Assembly: GCA_902786545.1 (NCBI GenBank)
Contig: CADACU010000014.1
Span: forward strand, 1 to 55,066
Direction of reading: 5' to 3'
From: an uncultured Anaerovibrio sp.
Lineage (GTDB): Bacteria; Bacillota; Negativicutes; Selenomonadales; Selenomonadaceae
DNA: 55,066 nt
Below, piece after piece: positions 8,728-17,989 of the stretch. A program made the translations under genes and the position numbers. Below the pieces are notes generated by a model. That model did no database searches, was not told the origin of the DNA, and saw nothing but the letters and a program-made list of their open reading frames with translations. Within the stretch, counting starts at the first letter, position 1. Every line of letters begins with the position of its first letter.

Positions 8728-9099
8728 ATGAAACGGCTTATTACCCTATTTAACCTTGTTCGCAAGGATGTGCTGGTTATCTTATTTGCCTTGATTAACA
8801 GTCGGACCCCGAAGGCGTTTCGGGTAGCCATAGTGGCTGTTTTGTTATACTTAGTCAGTCCGGTGGATATATTGCCGGATTATATTCCATTTGCCGGTTT
8901 GCTGGATGATATGGTGCTGGTGCCGTCTCTTCTGACCGCTATTCGTAAATCTTTGCCGGAGGAAGTAGTGGAGTCAGCGGAGAATAAGGCCGGCCGGTAC
9001 AGCAAATATTTGCCGATATTGGGCATTGCCGCCACCGTGCTGCTGGTGCTGTGGACCATAATTGTAATTGTAGGTGTTTATAAGTTGATTTTTTCTTGA
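8728..9099 (+). CDS. DUF1232 (YkvA-like) membrane protein
   Basis: This 123-residue protein carries the DUF1232 signature YLVSPVDILPDYIPFAGLLDD. In it a hydrophobic helix is followed by the conserved S/D-P-x-D-x-I-P-D motif. A second hydrophobic segment lies at the C terminus (about 97-121). The function of the family is unknown. The start is placed at ATG 8728 because AGAAGGGA sits just upstream; an in-frame ATG at 8704 has no such site. It lies 18 bp before topB and may be co-transcribed with it, but no functional link is evident. Confidence 0.82.
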   Translation: MKRLITLFNLVRKDVLVILFALINSRTPKAFRVAIVAVLLYLVSPVDILPDYIPFAGLLDDMVLVPSLLTAIRKSLPEEVVESAENKAGRYSKYLPILGIAATVLLVLWTIIVIVGVYKLIFS

Positions 9100-9117
9100 T
9101 TTAGTGAGGTTGTAGAA

Positions 9118-11580
9118 TTGCGGTTATATATAGCGGAAAAACCAAGTATGGGAGCGGAAATAGCCAAGTGCCTGCCGGGACCGGCCCGTCGGGGCGACGG
9201 ATTTGTGGAAACGGCCGGAGGGATTGTGACTTGGGTGTTTGGTCATATTTTGCGTCAGGCGGAGCCACAGGAATATGATGAAAAATATAAGAGCTGGCGG
9301 GCTGAGGATCTGCCGATTGTGCCCAGTCAGTGGAAACTGCTGGTGGATGATGATGCCATCAAGCAGTTCAATATAATAAAACGGCTTATTGAACAGGCTG
9401 ATGAACTGGTACATGCCGGGGACCCGGACCGGGAAGGCCAGCTGCTCATTGATGAGGTGTTGGATTATGTGGGCAATGTGAAACCGGTCAAGCGGATTTT
9501 GCTCAATGCGTTGGATGAAAAGAGCATCAAGGAAGCCAATAACTCCCTTAGAGAAAACAGTGAATTTTTTAATCTGAAGCAGTCAGCCTTGGCCCGAGCC
9601 CGGGCGGACTGGCTTATTGGCATGAACCTATCCCGGGCTTATACGCTGGCGGCACAGCGGGCTGGACATCGTAACCTGGTGCTGCCTATCGGTCGGGTGA
9701 AGACTCCGACTTTGGCTTTGGTTGTACGCCGCGAACGGGAGATTGGAAATTTTCATCCGGTGGATTATTACACCATAAAGGCGAAATTTCATCACGATAA
9801 GGGTGATTTTTTTGCCGTTTGGAACCCGAAGGATATCCAGGCGGGGCTTGATTCGGAAGGACGCCTTATCGATAAGGATATTGCTGATGCCAAGCTGGCG
9901 GAATTTTTGGACCAGCCACATAATGGTCTGATTTCCGATTATACCAAGACGAAAAAACAGGAGCAGCAACGGCTGCCATTTTCCCTGTCGTCATTGCAGG
10001 TGCTGGCTGGGAAACGGTTTGGCTATGACCCTCAGCAGGTTTTGGACACGGCCCAGAAATTATACGAGAAAAAGCTGACGACTTATCCCCGTTCTGATTG
10101 TGAGTATCTGCCAACCAACCAGTTTAAGGATAGCCAGGCTATTTTGAAAAATCTGCAGGCTTTTGGGGATAACAAATTGGCTAAGTGGAGTGCTGGGGCA
10201 GATCCTACTATAAAGAGCCGGGCCTGGAACGACAAGAAGATTTCGGCCCATCATGCTATTATTCCTACCCGGGTACCGGCCAGTGCTGATAAGCTGAGTC
10301 CTGTGGAACGGAATATTTATTTTCTGGTGGCTCAGGCGTTTATCGCGCAGTTCTATCCGGTGCATATCTACAATCAGACCAAGGTATTGATTGCATACAA
10401 GGATGAGCAGTTTTCGGCCAGTGGCCGGGTCGTAGTGGATATGGGCTGGAAGGAGCTTTATACGGCCCAAACTAAGGATAAGACGGAAGATAATTCAGAT
10501 AATCAGGACAATAATGAAGAGGATAGTGGCACTTTGCCGGCTATGAAGAAGAATGATCAGGTGGAATATGTGGAAGGGGAGCTGAGTCAGAAGGCTACCA
10601 AGCCACCTACCCGATTTACTCCAGCTTCGTTGCTGGCGGCCATGAAGGATATTCACAAATTCGTAAAGGACCCGGAAGCCAAGAAAAAGCTGAAGGATGT
10701 GTACGGTATTGGCACGGAGGCCACCCGGGCCACCATTATTGATGACCTTATTAAGCGAAAGTTTATGATTACCACCGGCAAAAAGAAATATCTTCAGCCG
10801 ACCCAGTCAGCCTATATGCTGATTGATGCCATGCCGGACGAGCTGTCTTACCCGGATTTTACAGCTATCTGGGAGGACCGGCTCCATTCTATGGCGGATG
10901 GGGATGGCTCTTTGGAGGACTTTATCACTCAGCAGGTGGAGTTTACTACATCCTTGTGTGGCAAGGCCTACGGGGCCCGGTTTCAGGTGGCGGCCACGGA
11001 TGAGTCTGGTCAGACCACCCATATCTGTCCGCGGTGTAAAAGCGGGGTGTTGATGAAGCGTCGAGGGAAAAATGGTGATTTTTGGGGGTGTTCGGCTTTT
11101 CCTAAATGCCGGATGACCTGTAATGATAAGGATGGTCAGCCAGATTTAGTGGAGGCGCAAAACCGCACCCGCAATTATGGAAATTCCAGCGGGACAAGGG
11201 CTGGGGCAGTTGGAAAAAAGAGTAATTTTGAGGCATCACCCTTTGGCAATCCATATATCAGTGAGGAGGAAATGCGGGAGTTTAACCAGCAATTCCAACT
11301 GATGGACAGCTTTAGTGCTGCATACTCCGGTGCAACATCGACCAATAATCACACGAAATTTGCCAACAAGGCCAATAAGCCGGCCGTATCGGCTGCACCC
11401 TTGGAGCATATGGGGGATAACTCAAAGGCGCTGACGCAGGATAAATATCTCTGTCCAAAGTGCCGGGAGGGTCATTTGCGGAAAATCAAGGGTCGAAACG
11501 GCGCCTTCTGGGGCTGCACCAACTATCCTCGGTGTACGGCTACCTTCGATGATGAGAAAAATATGCCCCTGATTAGCTAG
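9118..11580 (+). CDS. topB: DNA topoisomerase III (type IA)
   Basis: TopB is a type IA topoisomerase that decatenates and relaxes negatively supercoiled DNA through a 5'-phosphotyrosine. The 820-residue protein begins with a TOPRIM domain (YIAEKPSMG; Mg-binding HAGDPDREGQ near residue 100). The catalytic Tyr323 lies in TTYPRSDCEYLP. The C terminus carries two zinc ribbons: CPRC...CSAFPKC (about 639-665) and CPKC...CTNYPRC (about 780-806). An acidic Asn/Asp-rich insert lies near 455-475. The start is TTG 9118 behind GAGGT. Two zinc ribbons on a TopB-type core are common in Firmicutes. The next gene starts 12 bp on. Confidence 0.95.
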   Translation: MRLYIAEKPSMGAEIAKCLPGPARRGDGFVETAGGIVTWVFGHILRQAEPQEYDEKYKSWRAEDLPIVPSQWKLLVDDDAIKQFNIIKRLIEQADELVHAGDPDREGQLLIDEVLDYVGNVKPVKRILLNALDEKSIKEANNSLRENSEFFNLKQSALARARADWLIGMNLSRAYTLAAQRAGHRNLVLPIGRVKTPTLALVVRREREIGNFHPVDYYTIKAKFHHDKGDFFAVWNPKDIQAGLDSEGRLIDKDIADAKLAEFLDQPHNGLISDYTKTKKQEQQRLPFSLSSLQVLAGKRFGYDPQQVLDTAQKLYEKKLTTYPRSDCEYLPTNQFKDSQAILKNLQAFGDNKLAKWSAGADPTIKSRAWNDKKISAHHAIIPTRVPASADKLSPVERNIYFLVAQAFIAQFYPVHIYNQTKVLIAYKDEQFSASGRVVVDMGWKELYTAQTKDKTEDNSDNQDNNEEDSGTLPAMKKNDQVEYVEGELSQKATKPPTRFTPASLLAAMKDIHKFVKDPEAKKKLKDVYGIGTEATRATIIDDLIKRKFMITTGKKKYLQPTQSAYMLIDAMPDELSYPDFTAIWEDRLHSMADGDGSLEDFITQQVEFTTSLCGKAYGARFQVAATDESGQTTHICPRCKSGVLMKRRGKNGDFWGCSAFPKCRMTCNDKDGQPDLVEAQNRTRNYGNSSGTRAGAVGKKSNFEASPFGNPYISEEEMREFNQQFQLMDSFSAAYSGATSTNNHTKFANKANKPAVSAAPLEHMGDNSKALTQDKYLCPKCREGHLRKIKGRNGAFWGCTNYPRCTATFDDEKNMPLIS

Positions 11581-11592
11581 GAGGAAATTCAT

Positions 11593-12957
11593 TTGGATAT
11601 TACAGAAATAGTATTTAAGCTGGCTTTGATATTGCTGCTGGTGGCTCTGAACGGTTTTTTTGTGGCAGCGGAATTTGCCATTGTTAAAATGCGCCTTTCC
11701 CGACTGGATGCCATGATAAATTCCGGTATTCGTCATGCGGCTTATGCCAAAACACTGGTGGAGCATGTGGATGTATCTCTGTCTGTGACTCAGCTGGGTA
11801 TAACCTTGGCTTCTTTGGGCCTTGGTTGGTTGGGGGAGCCCACCGTGAGCAAAATTCTGATGCCTACCTTTGAGGTGATTGGCATTGGCGGTACATTGGC
11901 CACCACCTTGTCCTTTGTGATTTCCTTTGCCATAATCACGGCTATGCAGATTATTATCGGTGAGCTGATACCGAAGAATGTGGCTATTCAAAAGGTGGAG
12001 CGGGTCATGTTGGCCGTTTCCCTGCCACTGTTGTTTTTTCAGCGGATTATGTACCCATCGGTGTGGGTTTTGAATAAGGTGGCTGTTTGGGTAGCCGGCA
12101 TTTTTGGCATTGATATTTCCGGTAACAGTGCGGAAGTAGCCCATACTGAGGATGAGATACGCCGTCTGATGGAGGAAAGCCATCGTCAAGGCTACATCGA
12201 CAAGACCGAGCTGGATTTTGTGGATAATGTATTTGATTTTGCTGACCGTAATGTGCGGGAAATTATGATACCGCGTACGGATATGATTTGCCTCTATCTG
12301 GAGGACAGCTTTGAAGAAAATATCCAGGTGGCCATGGAGGAACGCCTGACCCGTTATCCGGTTTGTGGCGAGGACAAGGATGATATTGTAGGCTTTTTGC
12401 ACATCAAGGACTTGATGCAGTCTTTGTATAAAAGGCGGCGGCCGTTGCTTCGAAAGCTAATCCGTCATTCTTTGGTAGTACCGGAAACTATGAAAATCAG
12501 TACCTTATTGAAGATGATGCAACGGGACCGATCTCAGCTGGCCATTGTGGTGGATGAATATGGTGGGACTGCCGGAATGGTAACCATCGAAGATGTTATT
12601 GAGGAAATTGTGGGCGAAATTCAGGATGAGTTTGACCAGGAGCGTCCAGCCGTGGAACGGCGGTCTGAGCTGATTTATTCCATTGATGCCATGCTGCTTC
12701 TGGAAGAGGTCAGCGATATTTTCGAAATGGAAATCGAAGCGGATAACATTGATACTATCGGCGGTTGGCTGTACAACAACATTCAGTCCCCACCACAGAT
12801 TGGTATGAAAGGCTCCTGCGACAGTGTGGACTTCTTTGTGGAGGAAATGGACAATCTGCGAATTACCAGAATTTTAGTACAGCTGCAAAAGCCGTTGCAG
12901 GAGGAGCATCCTGAAATTGCTCTGCCGGAGGAACCGGAAATGAGAAATGAGGAATGA
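11593..12957 (+). CDS. CNNM/CorC-type protein (DUF21, CBS pair, CorC_HlyC)
   Basis: This 454-residue membrane protein has an N-terminal DUF21 domain (about 1-200; several hydrophobic helices, motif GELIPKNVAIQ). A CBS pair follows (about 215-340; REIMIPRTDM, and VVDEYGGTAGMVTIEDVIEEIVG), then a C-terminal CorC_HlyC domain. Such proteins are linked to magnesium/cobalt efflux; the old name hemolysin is misleading. The TTG start overlaps a strong AGGAGG that begins in the topB stop codon, so translation is coupled. The last residues (MRNEE) are encoded by a degenerate GAATTAGG-type repeat and may be a recent C-terminal extension. Confidence 0.88.
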   Translation: MDITEIVFKLALILLLVALNGFFVAAEFAIVKMRLSRLDAMINSGIRHAAYAKTLVEHVDVSLSVTQLGITLASLGLGWLGEPTVSKILMPTFEVIGIGGTLATTLSFVISFAIITAMQIIIGELIPKNVAIQKVERVMLAVSLPLLFFQRIMYPSVWVLNKVAVWVAGIFGIDISGNSAEVAHTEDEIRRLMEESHRQGYIDKTELDFVDNVFDFADRNVREIMIPRTDMICLYLEDSFEENIQVAMEERLTRYPVCGEDKDDIVGFLHIKDLMQSLYKRRRPLLRKLIRHSLVVPETMKISTLLKMMQRDRSQLAIVVDEYGGTAGMVTIEDVIEEIVGEIQDEFDQERPAVERRSELIYSIDAMLLLEEVSDIFEMEIEADNIDTIGGWLYNNIQSPPQIGMKGSCDSVDFFVEEMDNLRITRILVQLQKPLQEEHPEIALPEEPEMRNEE

Positions 12958-12996
12958 AGAATTAGGGATGCATAGTGATACTGGAGGAAAAGGTCT

Positions 12997-14901
12997 TTGG
13001 TTTTAACAGTGGAGGATCTGGGCAAGAGCTACGGCGAAAAAGTCTTGTTCAGTCATGTGAATTTAAATATAAACGATAATGATAAAATCGGTATTGTAGG
13101 GGTGAATGGTACAGGCAAATCCACCTTTTTGCGGACCGTAGCAGGAAAACTGACCGCTGATACCGGCCGTATGGTGGCTATGCGGAATTTGCGGATAAGC
13201 TTTTTGGAGCAGTCCAAGGATTTTGCCATGGAAAACACTGTGCTGATGGAGGTCTTCAAGGGGGACACCCCACTGATGCGTGCTTTGCGGGATTATGAGG
13301 CGGCCTTGGCCAAATCGGAATCCGGCGATGAGTCCGAGTGGGTTCAGCAGGCTTTGGTAGAAGCTTCCGCCCGGATTGACAGTGTTAACGGCTGGAGTAT
13401 GGAAAGTGAAGCCAAGACTATTTTGAACCATCTGGGACTGAGTGATTTTGCCGCCAAAGTAGGCAGCTTGTCGGCCGGACAGCAAAAGCGGATGGCATTG
13501 GCTACGGCCCTTATTCAGCCCTGTGATTTACTGATTTTGGACGAGCCTACCAACCATCTGGACAGTGAGACCATTGGCTGGCTGGAGGAATATCTGGCCA
13601 ATTGGAAAGGGGCTCTGTTGACCGTTACCCACGACCGTTACTTTTTGGATAGGGTTACCACCGGCATTTTGGAGTTTGACAAGGGACAGACTTATAATTA
13701 CGAGGGAAATTATTCCCAGTTTCTGGAACAAAAGGCGGCCCGGATTGAGCGGGAAGAAGCCGGCGAACGGAAACGGCAGAATTTTCTGCGAAATGAGTTG
13801 GCCTGGATTAGGCGGGGGGCTCAAGCCCGGTCGACTAAGCAGAAGGCTCGTATACAGCGCTATGAACAGGTGAGGGACCAAAAGGTTAATCTGGACCGTC
13901 CTCAGCTGGAAATCGGTTTGGCAGGCAGTCGTCTGGGACGAAAAATTATTGAATTGACCGATGTAACCTATAAATGGGAAGGAAAAACCTATTTTAAGAA
14001 TTTCACCTATACAGTGCTTAGAAATGATCGGATTGGTATTTTAGGTGGAAATGGCTCCGGCAAGTCCACTCTTTTAAATATCATTGCCGGCAAATTGGCT
14101 CCAACTGCTGGAACAGTGGATATTGGTCAAACGGTGAAAATAGGTTATTTTGCCCAAACTAATGTTGAGATGGACGGCCGTCTGCGGGCCAAGGAATACA
14201 TACAGGAGGCAGCTCATTATATTGAAATGGCTGATGGCACCAAGCTGTCAGCTGGGCAGTTGATGGAACGGTTTTTGTTTCCACCGAATTTGCAATGGAC
14301 GGAAATTGCCCGGCTCTCCGGCGGAGAAAAACGCCGGCTGTATCTTTTGCGGATTTTGATGGAATCCCCCAATGTGTTGCTTTTGGATGAACCAACCAAT
14401 GACTTGGATCTTGATACTATGGCGGTATTGGAAAATTTCATCGAAGATTTTAATGGAGCGATTATTTTTGTGTCCCACGACCGATTTTTTACGGACCGGA
14501 TGGCCAGAAAAGTATTCTATTTTGATGAATCAGGCCAGGTGCAGGAAATGATGGGGGGCTATTCCGACTATAAAGACAAAATGGCGGCTGAGGAAGCCAG
14601 CAGGATGACAGAACAGCGACGGTCGGTGAAGCCATCCGATAATGAACCGGTACATAAGCCTGTGAAGCGAATCAGCAAGGGCCTGACCTTTGGGGAAACC
14701 AAAGAATACGCTGAGATTGAAGCAGTGATTGCCAGTAAGGAAAGCGAGCTGAAGGTAGTGGAACTGCAGATGGAGCAAAACGCCACTGATTATGATCAAC
14801 TGCGGGAGCTGACGGCGGAACAGCAAAGATTAAGTGATGAATTGGAAAAGCTGATGGACCGGTGGGCCTATTTGGAAGAAAAAGCCGACGAGGGGAAATA
14901 A
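12997..14901 (+). CDS. ABC-F family ATPase (Uup/YdiF-like)
   Basis: This 634-residue soluble protein has two ABC ATPase domains and no membrane segments. Walker A motifs are GVNGTGKST (about 35) and GGNGSGKST (about 350). Signature motifs are LSAGQQKRM and LSGGEKRRL, with Walker B LLILDEPTNHLD and LLLDEPTNDLD. A charged C-terminal coiled coil (about 570-634) resembles Uup. ABC-F proteins act on the ribosome in translation or resistance; the exact role cannot be set here. The start is TTG 12997 after GGAGGAAA. It follows the CNNM gene with a 39-bp gap that carries a short GAATTAGG-type repeat. Confidence 0.9.
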   Translation: MVLTVEDLGKSYGEKVLFSHVNLNINDNDKIGIVGVNGTGKSTFLRTVAGKLTADTGRMVAMRNLRISFLEQSKDFAMENTVLMEVFKGDTPLMRALRDYEAALAKSESGDESEWVQQALVEASARIDSVNGWSMESEAKTILNHLGLSDFAAKVGSLSAGQQKRMALATALIQPCDLLILDEPTNHLDSETIGWLEEYLANWKGALLTVTHDRYFLDRVTTGILEFDKGQTYNYEGNYSQFLEQKAARIEREEAGERKRQNFLRNELAWIRRGAQARSTKQKARIQRYEQVRDQKVNLDRPQLEIGLAGSRLGRKIIELTDVTYKWEGKTYFKNFTYTVLRNDRIGILGGNGSGKSTLLNIIAGKLAPTAGTVDIGQTVKIGYFAQTNVEMDGRLRAKEYIQEAAHYIEMADGTKLSAGQLMERFLFPPNLQWTEIARLSGGEKRRLYLLRILMESPNVLLLDEPTNDLDLDTMAVLENFIEDFNGAIIFVSHDRFFTDRMARKVFYFDESGQVQEMMGGYSDYKDKMAAEEASRMTEQRRSVKPSDNEPVHKPVKRISKGLTFGETKEYAEIEAVIASKESELKVVELQMEQNATDYDQLRELTAEQQRLSDELEKLMDRWAYLEEKADEGK

Positions 14902-14937
14902 TGAGGAATTAGGAATTAAGAATTAGGAATTGGGAAG
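14902..14937 (+). repeat. GAATTAGGAATT-type degenerate intergenic repeat
   Basis: Three to four tandem units of GGAATTA / GAATTAG directly follow the ABC-F stop codon. Similar degenerate stretches occur after the CNNM gene (about 12939-12968) and after the VOC gene (about 15335-15369). All three are in the same orientation. Confidence 0.6.
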
Positions 14938-14968
14938 ATACAATGTCTAAAAAGGGGATTTGATATAC

Positions 14969-15334
14969 ATGAAATTTACGATGGCACACACCAGCCTGGC
15001 GGTGGAGAATTTGGATCGTTCCATGGCATTTTACGAAGCGGCACTGGGACTGAAATTTAAAAGCAGGAAAGAACTGCCCCATCTAACTTTGATTTATATG
15101 GTGGATGCCGAAGACTCCGGTTATGAGCTGGAGCTTACTTTGCGTAAAGGCCACAGCGGGGCCTATAATTTGGGCGATAATCCGGTGCATCTGTCCTTTT
15201 ATGTGGACGATTATGCCGATGCTTTGCAGCACCATCAGACTATGGGTTGTGTAGAGCGGGTAGTGGAGCCGGCTGGAATTCACTTTATCACCGATCCAGA
15301 TGGATATTCTATTGAAATAATGCCTAAAGGGTAA
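14969..15334 (+). CDS. Glyoxalase I-like VOC family protein
   Basis: This 121-residue protein has a glyoxalase/bleomycin-resistance (VOC) fold made of two beta-alpha-beta3 modules. The N terminus MAHTSLAVENLDRSMAFYE carries the metal-ligand His. Further candidate ligands are a Glu in ELELTLR, a His in NPVHLSFYVDD, and the terminal DPDGYSIEIMP with its conserved Glu. This pattern is closest to lactoylglutathione lyase (GloA), which detoxifies methylglyoxal, but other VOC enzymes are possible. The start is ATG 14969, 9 nt after AAGGGGAT; an in-frame TTG at 14960 lies too close to that site. Confidence 0.82.
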   Translation: MKFTMAHTSLAVENLDRSMAFYEAALGLKFKSRKELPHLTLIYMVDAEDSGYELELTLRKGHSGAYNLGDNPVHLSFYVDDYADALQHHQTMGCVERVVEPAGIHFITDPDGYSIEIMPKG

Positions 15335-15385
15335 TTGAGAATTAGTAATGATGAAGTAGAAATTCTTGATTAGTATGGGGGGCTA

Positions 15386-16660
15386 GTGGTGGATTTTAAC
15401 AAAACCTTATACAACGAAATAATGGAGACCCTTGTGGCCGACAAGGAATATATTACGGAAGCGGCCCGGGCGTTTCGGTGGGATATGGAGCAGGGTCTAA
15501 AAAACACGGAGTATTCTTCTTTGCAGATGCTGCCATCCTTCATTGGCTTGCCGAAAGGAACGGAAACGGGGGAGTTTCTCACCTTGGATTTTGGCGGGAC
15601 CAATGTGCGGGCCACAGTAATTCGCCTGCTGGGCAATGGTCGATATGAGCAGGTACGCCGGGCGGAAAAAACACTGGTGTGTGACGAATATAACCTGATT
15701 TGTGCCCAGGCAACCTGTGATGAGCTCTTTGACTTTTTGACCCGGATTATCGGTGAAGCCATTGCCGGGGATAAGGAAACTACCTATTTTCTGGGGCATA
15801 CCTTTTCCTTTGGGTCCCAGCAGTTGGACATAAATAAAGCCAGATTGATTAAATGGGCCAAGGAATTTGCCGTTCCCGGGGTGGAGGGGCAGGACATAAA
15901 TGCTCTGCTGATGAAAGCCTTGCAGAAAGCAGGTTATAGCAATGTTAAGCCGGTGGCCATTATCAACGATACAGTGGCCGTACAGCTGGCGGCGGCTTAC
16001 CGCTATCCTGATACGCAAATAGGCTCTATTTACGCCACAGGGCATAATACCTGCTATATGGAACGGATGCCTGATGTGGGCCGGCCGGCCTGTATTTTAA
16101 ATATGGAATCCGGCGGATTTGCCAAGCTAATACCTACTCAGTGGGATATTGAACTGGATAAGCGGTCAGAACAGCCGGGGCGGCAGCGGTTGGAAAAAAT
16201 GGTATCGGGGCGATATATGGGTATGTTGTTTAACCAGCTTCTGATGCAGCTTTTTTCGCTGGACAAATCCCCGAATCTATCTGCTGTGGATATGTCGGCC
16301 ATTATGGAAGATAAATCGGCTGTAATAACGCTGTTGCCAGATATTATCGGGGTAATGGATGATGATCTGACCGAAAAAGTGAAGAGTTTGGCGAAGGCCA
16401 TTACGGTTCGGTCGGCTCGGCTGGTGGCAGCTACCTGGGCCGGAACCTTGTGGCACCTGGCGGGAAATGACAAAATTCTTCCGCAGCATATTGCCGTTGA
16501 TGGTTCAGTATATCAGCATATGCCTTATGTGCAGGAAAATGTCCGGCGGGCCCTCTATGAAATATTAGGGGAAGATGCGGCAGCCATTGAACCGGTGCTG
16601 ATTAAGGATGGGTCCAGTGTCGGAGCGGCTATAGCGGCAGCCGTTGCAAGTAAGCTGTAA
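15386..16660 (+). CDS. Eukaryote-type hexokinase
   Basis: This predicted hexokinase (424 residues) phosphorylates glucose or other hexoses with ATP. It follows the eukaryotic hexokinase pattern rather than bacterial ROK or Glk. Phosphate-1 is FLTLDFGGTNVRA and the sugar-binding region is LGHTFSFGSQQ. WAKEF corresponds to the usual WTKGF, NDT carries the catalytic Asp, and ATGHNTCYME the substrate Asn. NMESGGF corresponds to NMEWGAF, MVSGRYMG to MISGMYLG, and VDGSVYQ and KDGSSVGAA match the C-terminal adenosine region. The start is GTG at 15386 or 15389 behind GGGGGG. It lies just before a type II NADH dehydrogenase gene and could feed glucose-6-phosphate to the glycogen and nucleotide-sugar genes. 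Confidence 0.88.
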   Translation: MVDFNKTLYNEIMETLVADKEYITEAARAFRWDMEQGLKNTEYSSLQMLPSFIGLPKGTETGEFLTLDFGGTNVRATVIRLLGNGRYEQVRRAEKTLVCDEYNLICAQATCDELFDFLTRIIGEAIAGDKETTYFLGHTFSFGSQQLDINKARLIKWAKEFAVPGVEGQDINALLMKALQKAGYSNVKPVAIINDTVAVQLAAAYRYPDTQIGSIYATGHNTCYMERMPDVGRPACILNMESGGFAKLIPTQWDIELDKRSEQPGRQRLEKMVSGRYMGMLFNQLLMQLFSLDKSPNLSAVDMSAIMEDKSAVITLLPDIIGVMDDDLTEKVKSLAKAITVRSARLVAATWAGTLWHLAGNDKILPQHIAVDGSVYQHMPYVQENVRRALYEILGEDAAAIEPVLIKDGSSVGAAIAAAVASKL

Positions 16661-16706
16661 TAGTGCTAAGATAGCCTATGTGTTTTTTGATACGGGGGAA
16701 TATATT

Positions 16707-17972
16707 TTGAGTGAAAAAATACCTCATGTAGTAATCATCGGAGCCGGATTTGGTGGTATGTCAACTGTTAAGGCACTGGCCGGCGCCAAGGTGAAAATAA
16801 CTGTGGTGGACCGAACCAATTATCATTTGTTTCAGCCATTGCTGTATCAGCTGTCCACGGCGGTATTGTCCACCGACGACATATCCTTCCCGGTTCGGGC
16901 CATGTTCCGTAAGGTGAAGAATATCGATTTGTTTATGGCCAAGGCCACGGGTATTGATGGGAAAAATAAAATACTTCATACTAATCACGGTGATATTTCC
17001 TATGATTATCTGGTGGTGGCGGCAGGAGCTACCAACAATTTCTTCGGTATGGAGAATGTAAAAAAATATTCTTATGGAATGAAGACTATCCAGGAAGCCC
17101 TGCACATCCGCAATCATGTCCTGCATATGTTCGAGCGGGCCAATAAGCAGCTGGACAGTGAAGAAGTGCGGCGACAGATGCTGACCTTTATTTGCGTAGG
17201 AGGAGGACCTACCGGGGTGGAAGAGGCGGGTGCCTTAGCGGAGCTGGTTGCAGTCCAGAAAAAGGATTATCAGTTTTTAAATTTTGACGAAGTCAGTATC
17301 AAACTTATCGAGGCGACGGACAAGGTGCTGCCGATGATGCCGGAAAAGCTTCGGAACTACACTTTGAAGGTGCTGAAGGAAAAAGGCGTAGAAGTGATAC
17401 TGAACACTGCGGTGGCGGATTGCAGCGAGGACGGATTGACCCTGAAGGATGGTACCTTTATTCCAAGCAAAACCGTCATTTGGGCGGCAGGAGTCCGGGC
17501 GCATACGGTGGCATCCACCATTGGGACGGAATGCGATAGGGCCGGACGGGTAGTTGTGGAAAAGACCTTGCAGGTCCCTGGCTACCCGGAGATTTTTGCC
17601 ATTGGGGATAATGCCCATTTCCTGCAGGATGGTCGACCGTTGGCGACAGTGGCTCCTGTGGCCAATCAGGAAGCCGTGGTGGCAGTGGAAAATATTAAGC
17701 GCCTGATTGCCGGCAAGACAGAGCTGAAGGAATTTGTCTACAAGGATTATGGCAGTATGGCCACCATCGGTCGCTGTGAAGCGGTAGTATCCTGGGGCTT
17801 TTTGCAGATTGGCGGCTTTTTCGCCTGGTGCATTTGGATGTTCCTGCATCTGCTACGCTTGGAAGGAACCCACGCTGATATTACCGTAGGTACCAAATGG
17901 TTGTGGAATTTCATTTCTGGGACCAGATTGGGCCGAATTATTACCAATATCAAATTTGATGAGGAAGAATAA
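16707..17972 (+). CDS. Type II NADH dehydrogenase (NDH-2)
   Basis: This 421-residue FAD protein passes electrons from NADH to quinone without pumping protons. It has an N-terminal FAD-binding Rossmann motif VVIIGAGFGGMS and an NADH-binding motif CVGGGPTGVEEAG near residue 165. Further on are the conserved FAIGDNAHF near 305 and a hydrophobic C-terminal stretch (GFFAWCIWMFLHLL) for membrane attachment. The start is taken at TTG 16707, preceded by GGGGGAA. Upstream in-frame codons overlap the hexokinase 3' end and lack a ribosome binding site, and the gap to hexokinase is then only 46 bp. A related FAD/NADH oxidoreductase is the alternative. Confidence 0.88.
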   Translation: MSEKIPHVVIIGAGFGGMSTVKALAGAKVKITVVDRTNYHLFQPLLYQLSTAVLSTDDISFPVRAMFRKVKNIDLFMAKATGIDGKNKILHTNHGDISYDYLVVAAGATNNFFGMENVKKYSYGMKTIQEALHIRNHVLHMFERANKQLDSEEVRRQMLTFICVGGGPTGVEEAGALAELVAVQKKDYQFLNFDEVSIKLIEATDKVLPMMPEKLRNYTLKVLKEKGVEVILNTAVADCSEDGLTLKDGTFIPSKTVIWAAGVRAHTVASTIGTECDRAGRVVVEKTLQVPGYPEIFAIGDNAHFLQDGRPLATVAPVANQEAVVAVENIKRLIAGKTELKEFVYKDYGSMATIGRCEAVVSWGFLQIGGFFAWCIWMFLHLLRLEGTHADITVGTKWLWNFISGTRLGRIITNIKFDEEE

Positions 17973-17989
17973 CTCTGGGAGAGATAAAG

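Noticed and set aside
11422-12402. 326-codon minus-strand frame over topB and the CNNM gene
   Set aside because: It is antisense to two well-supported genes, His/Gln-rich, with no family resemblance.
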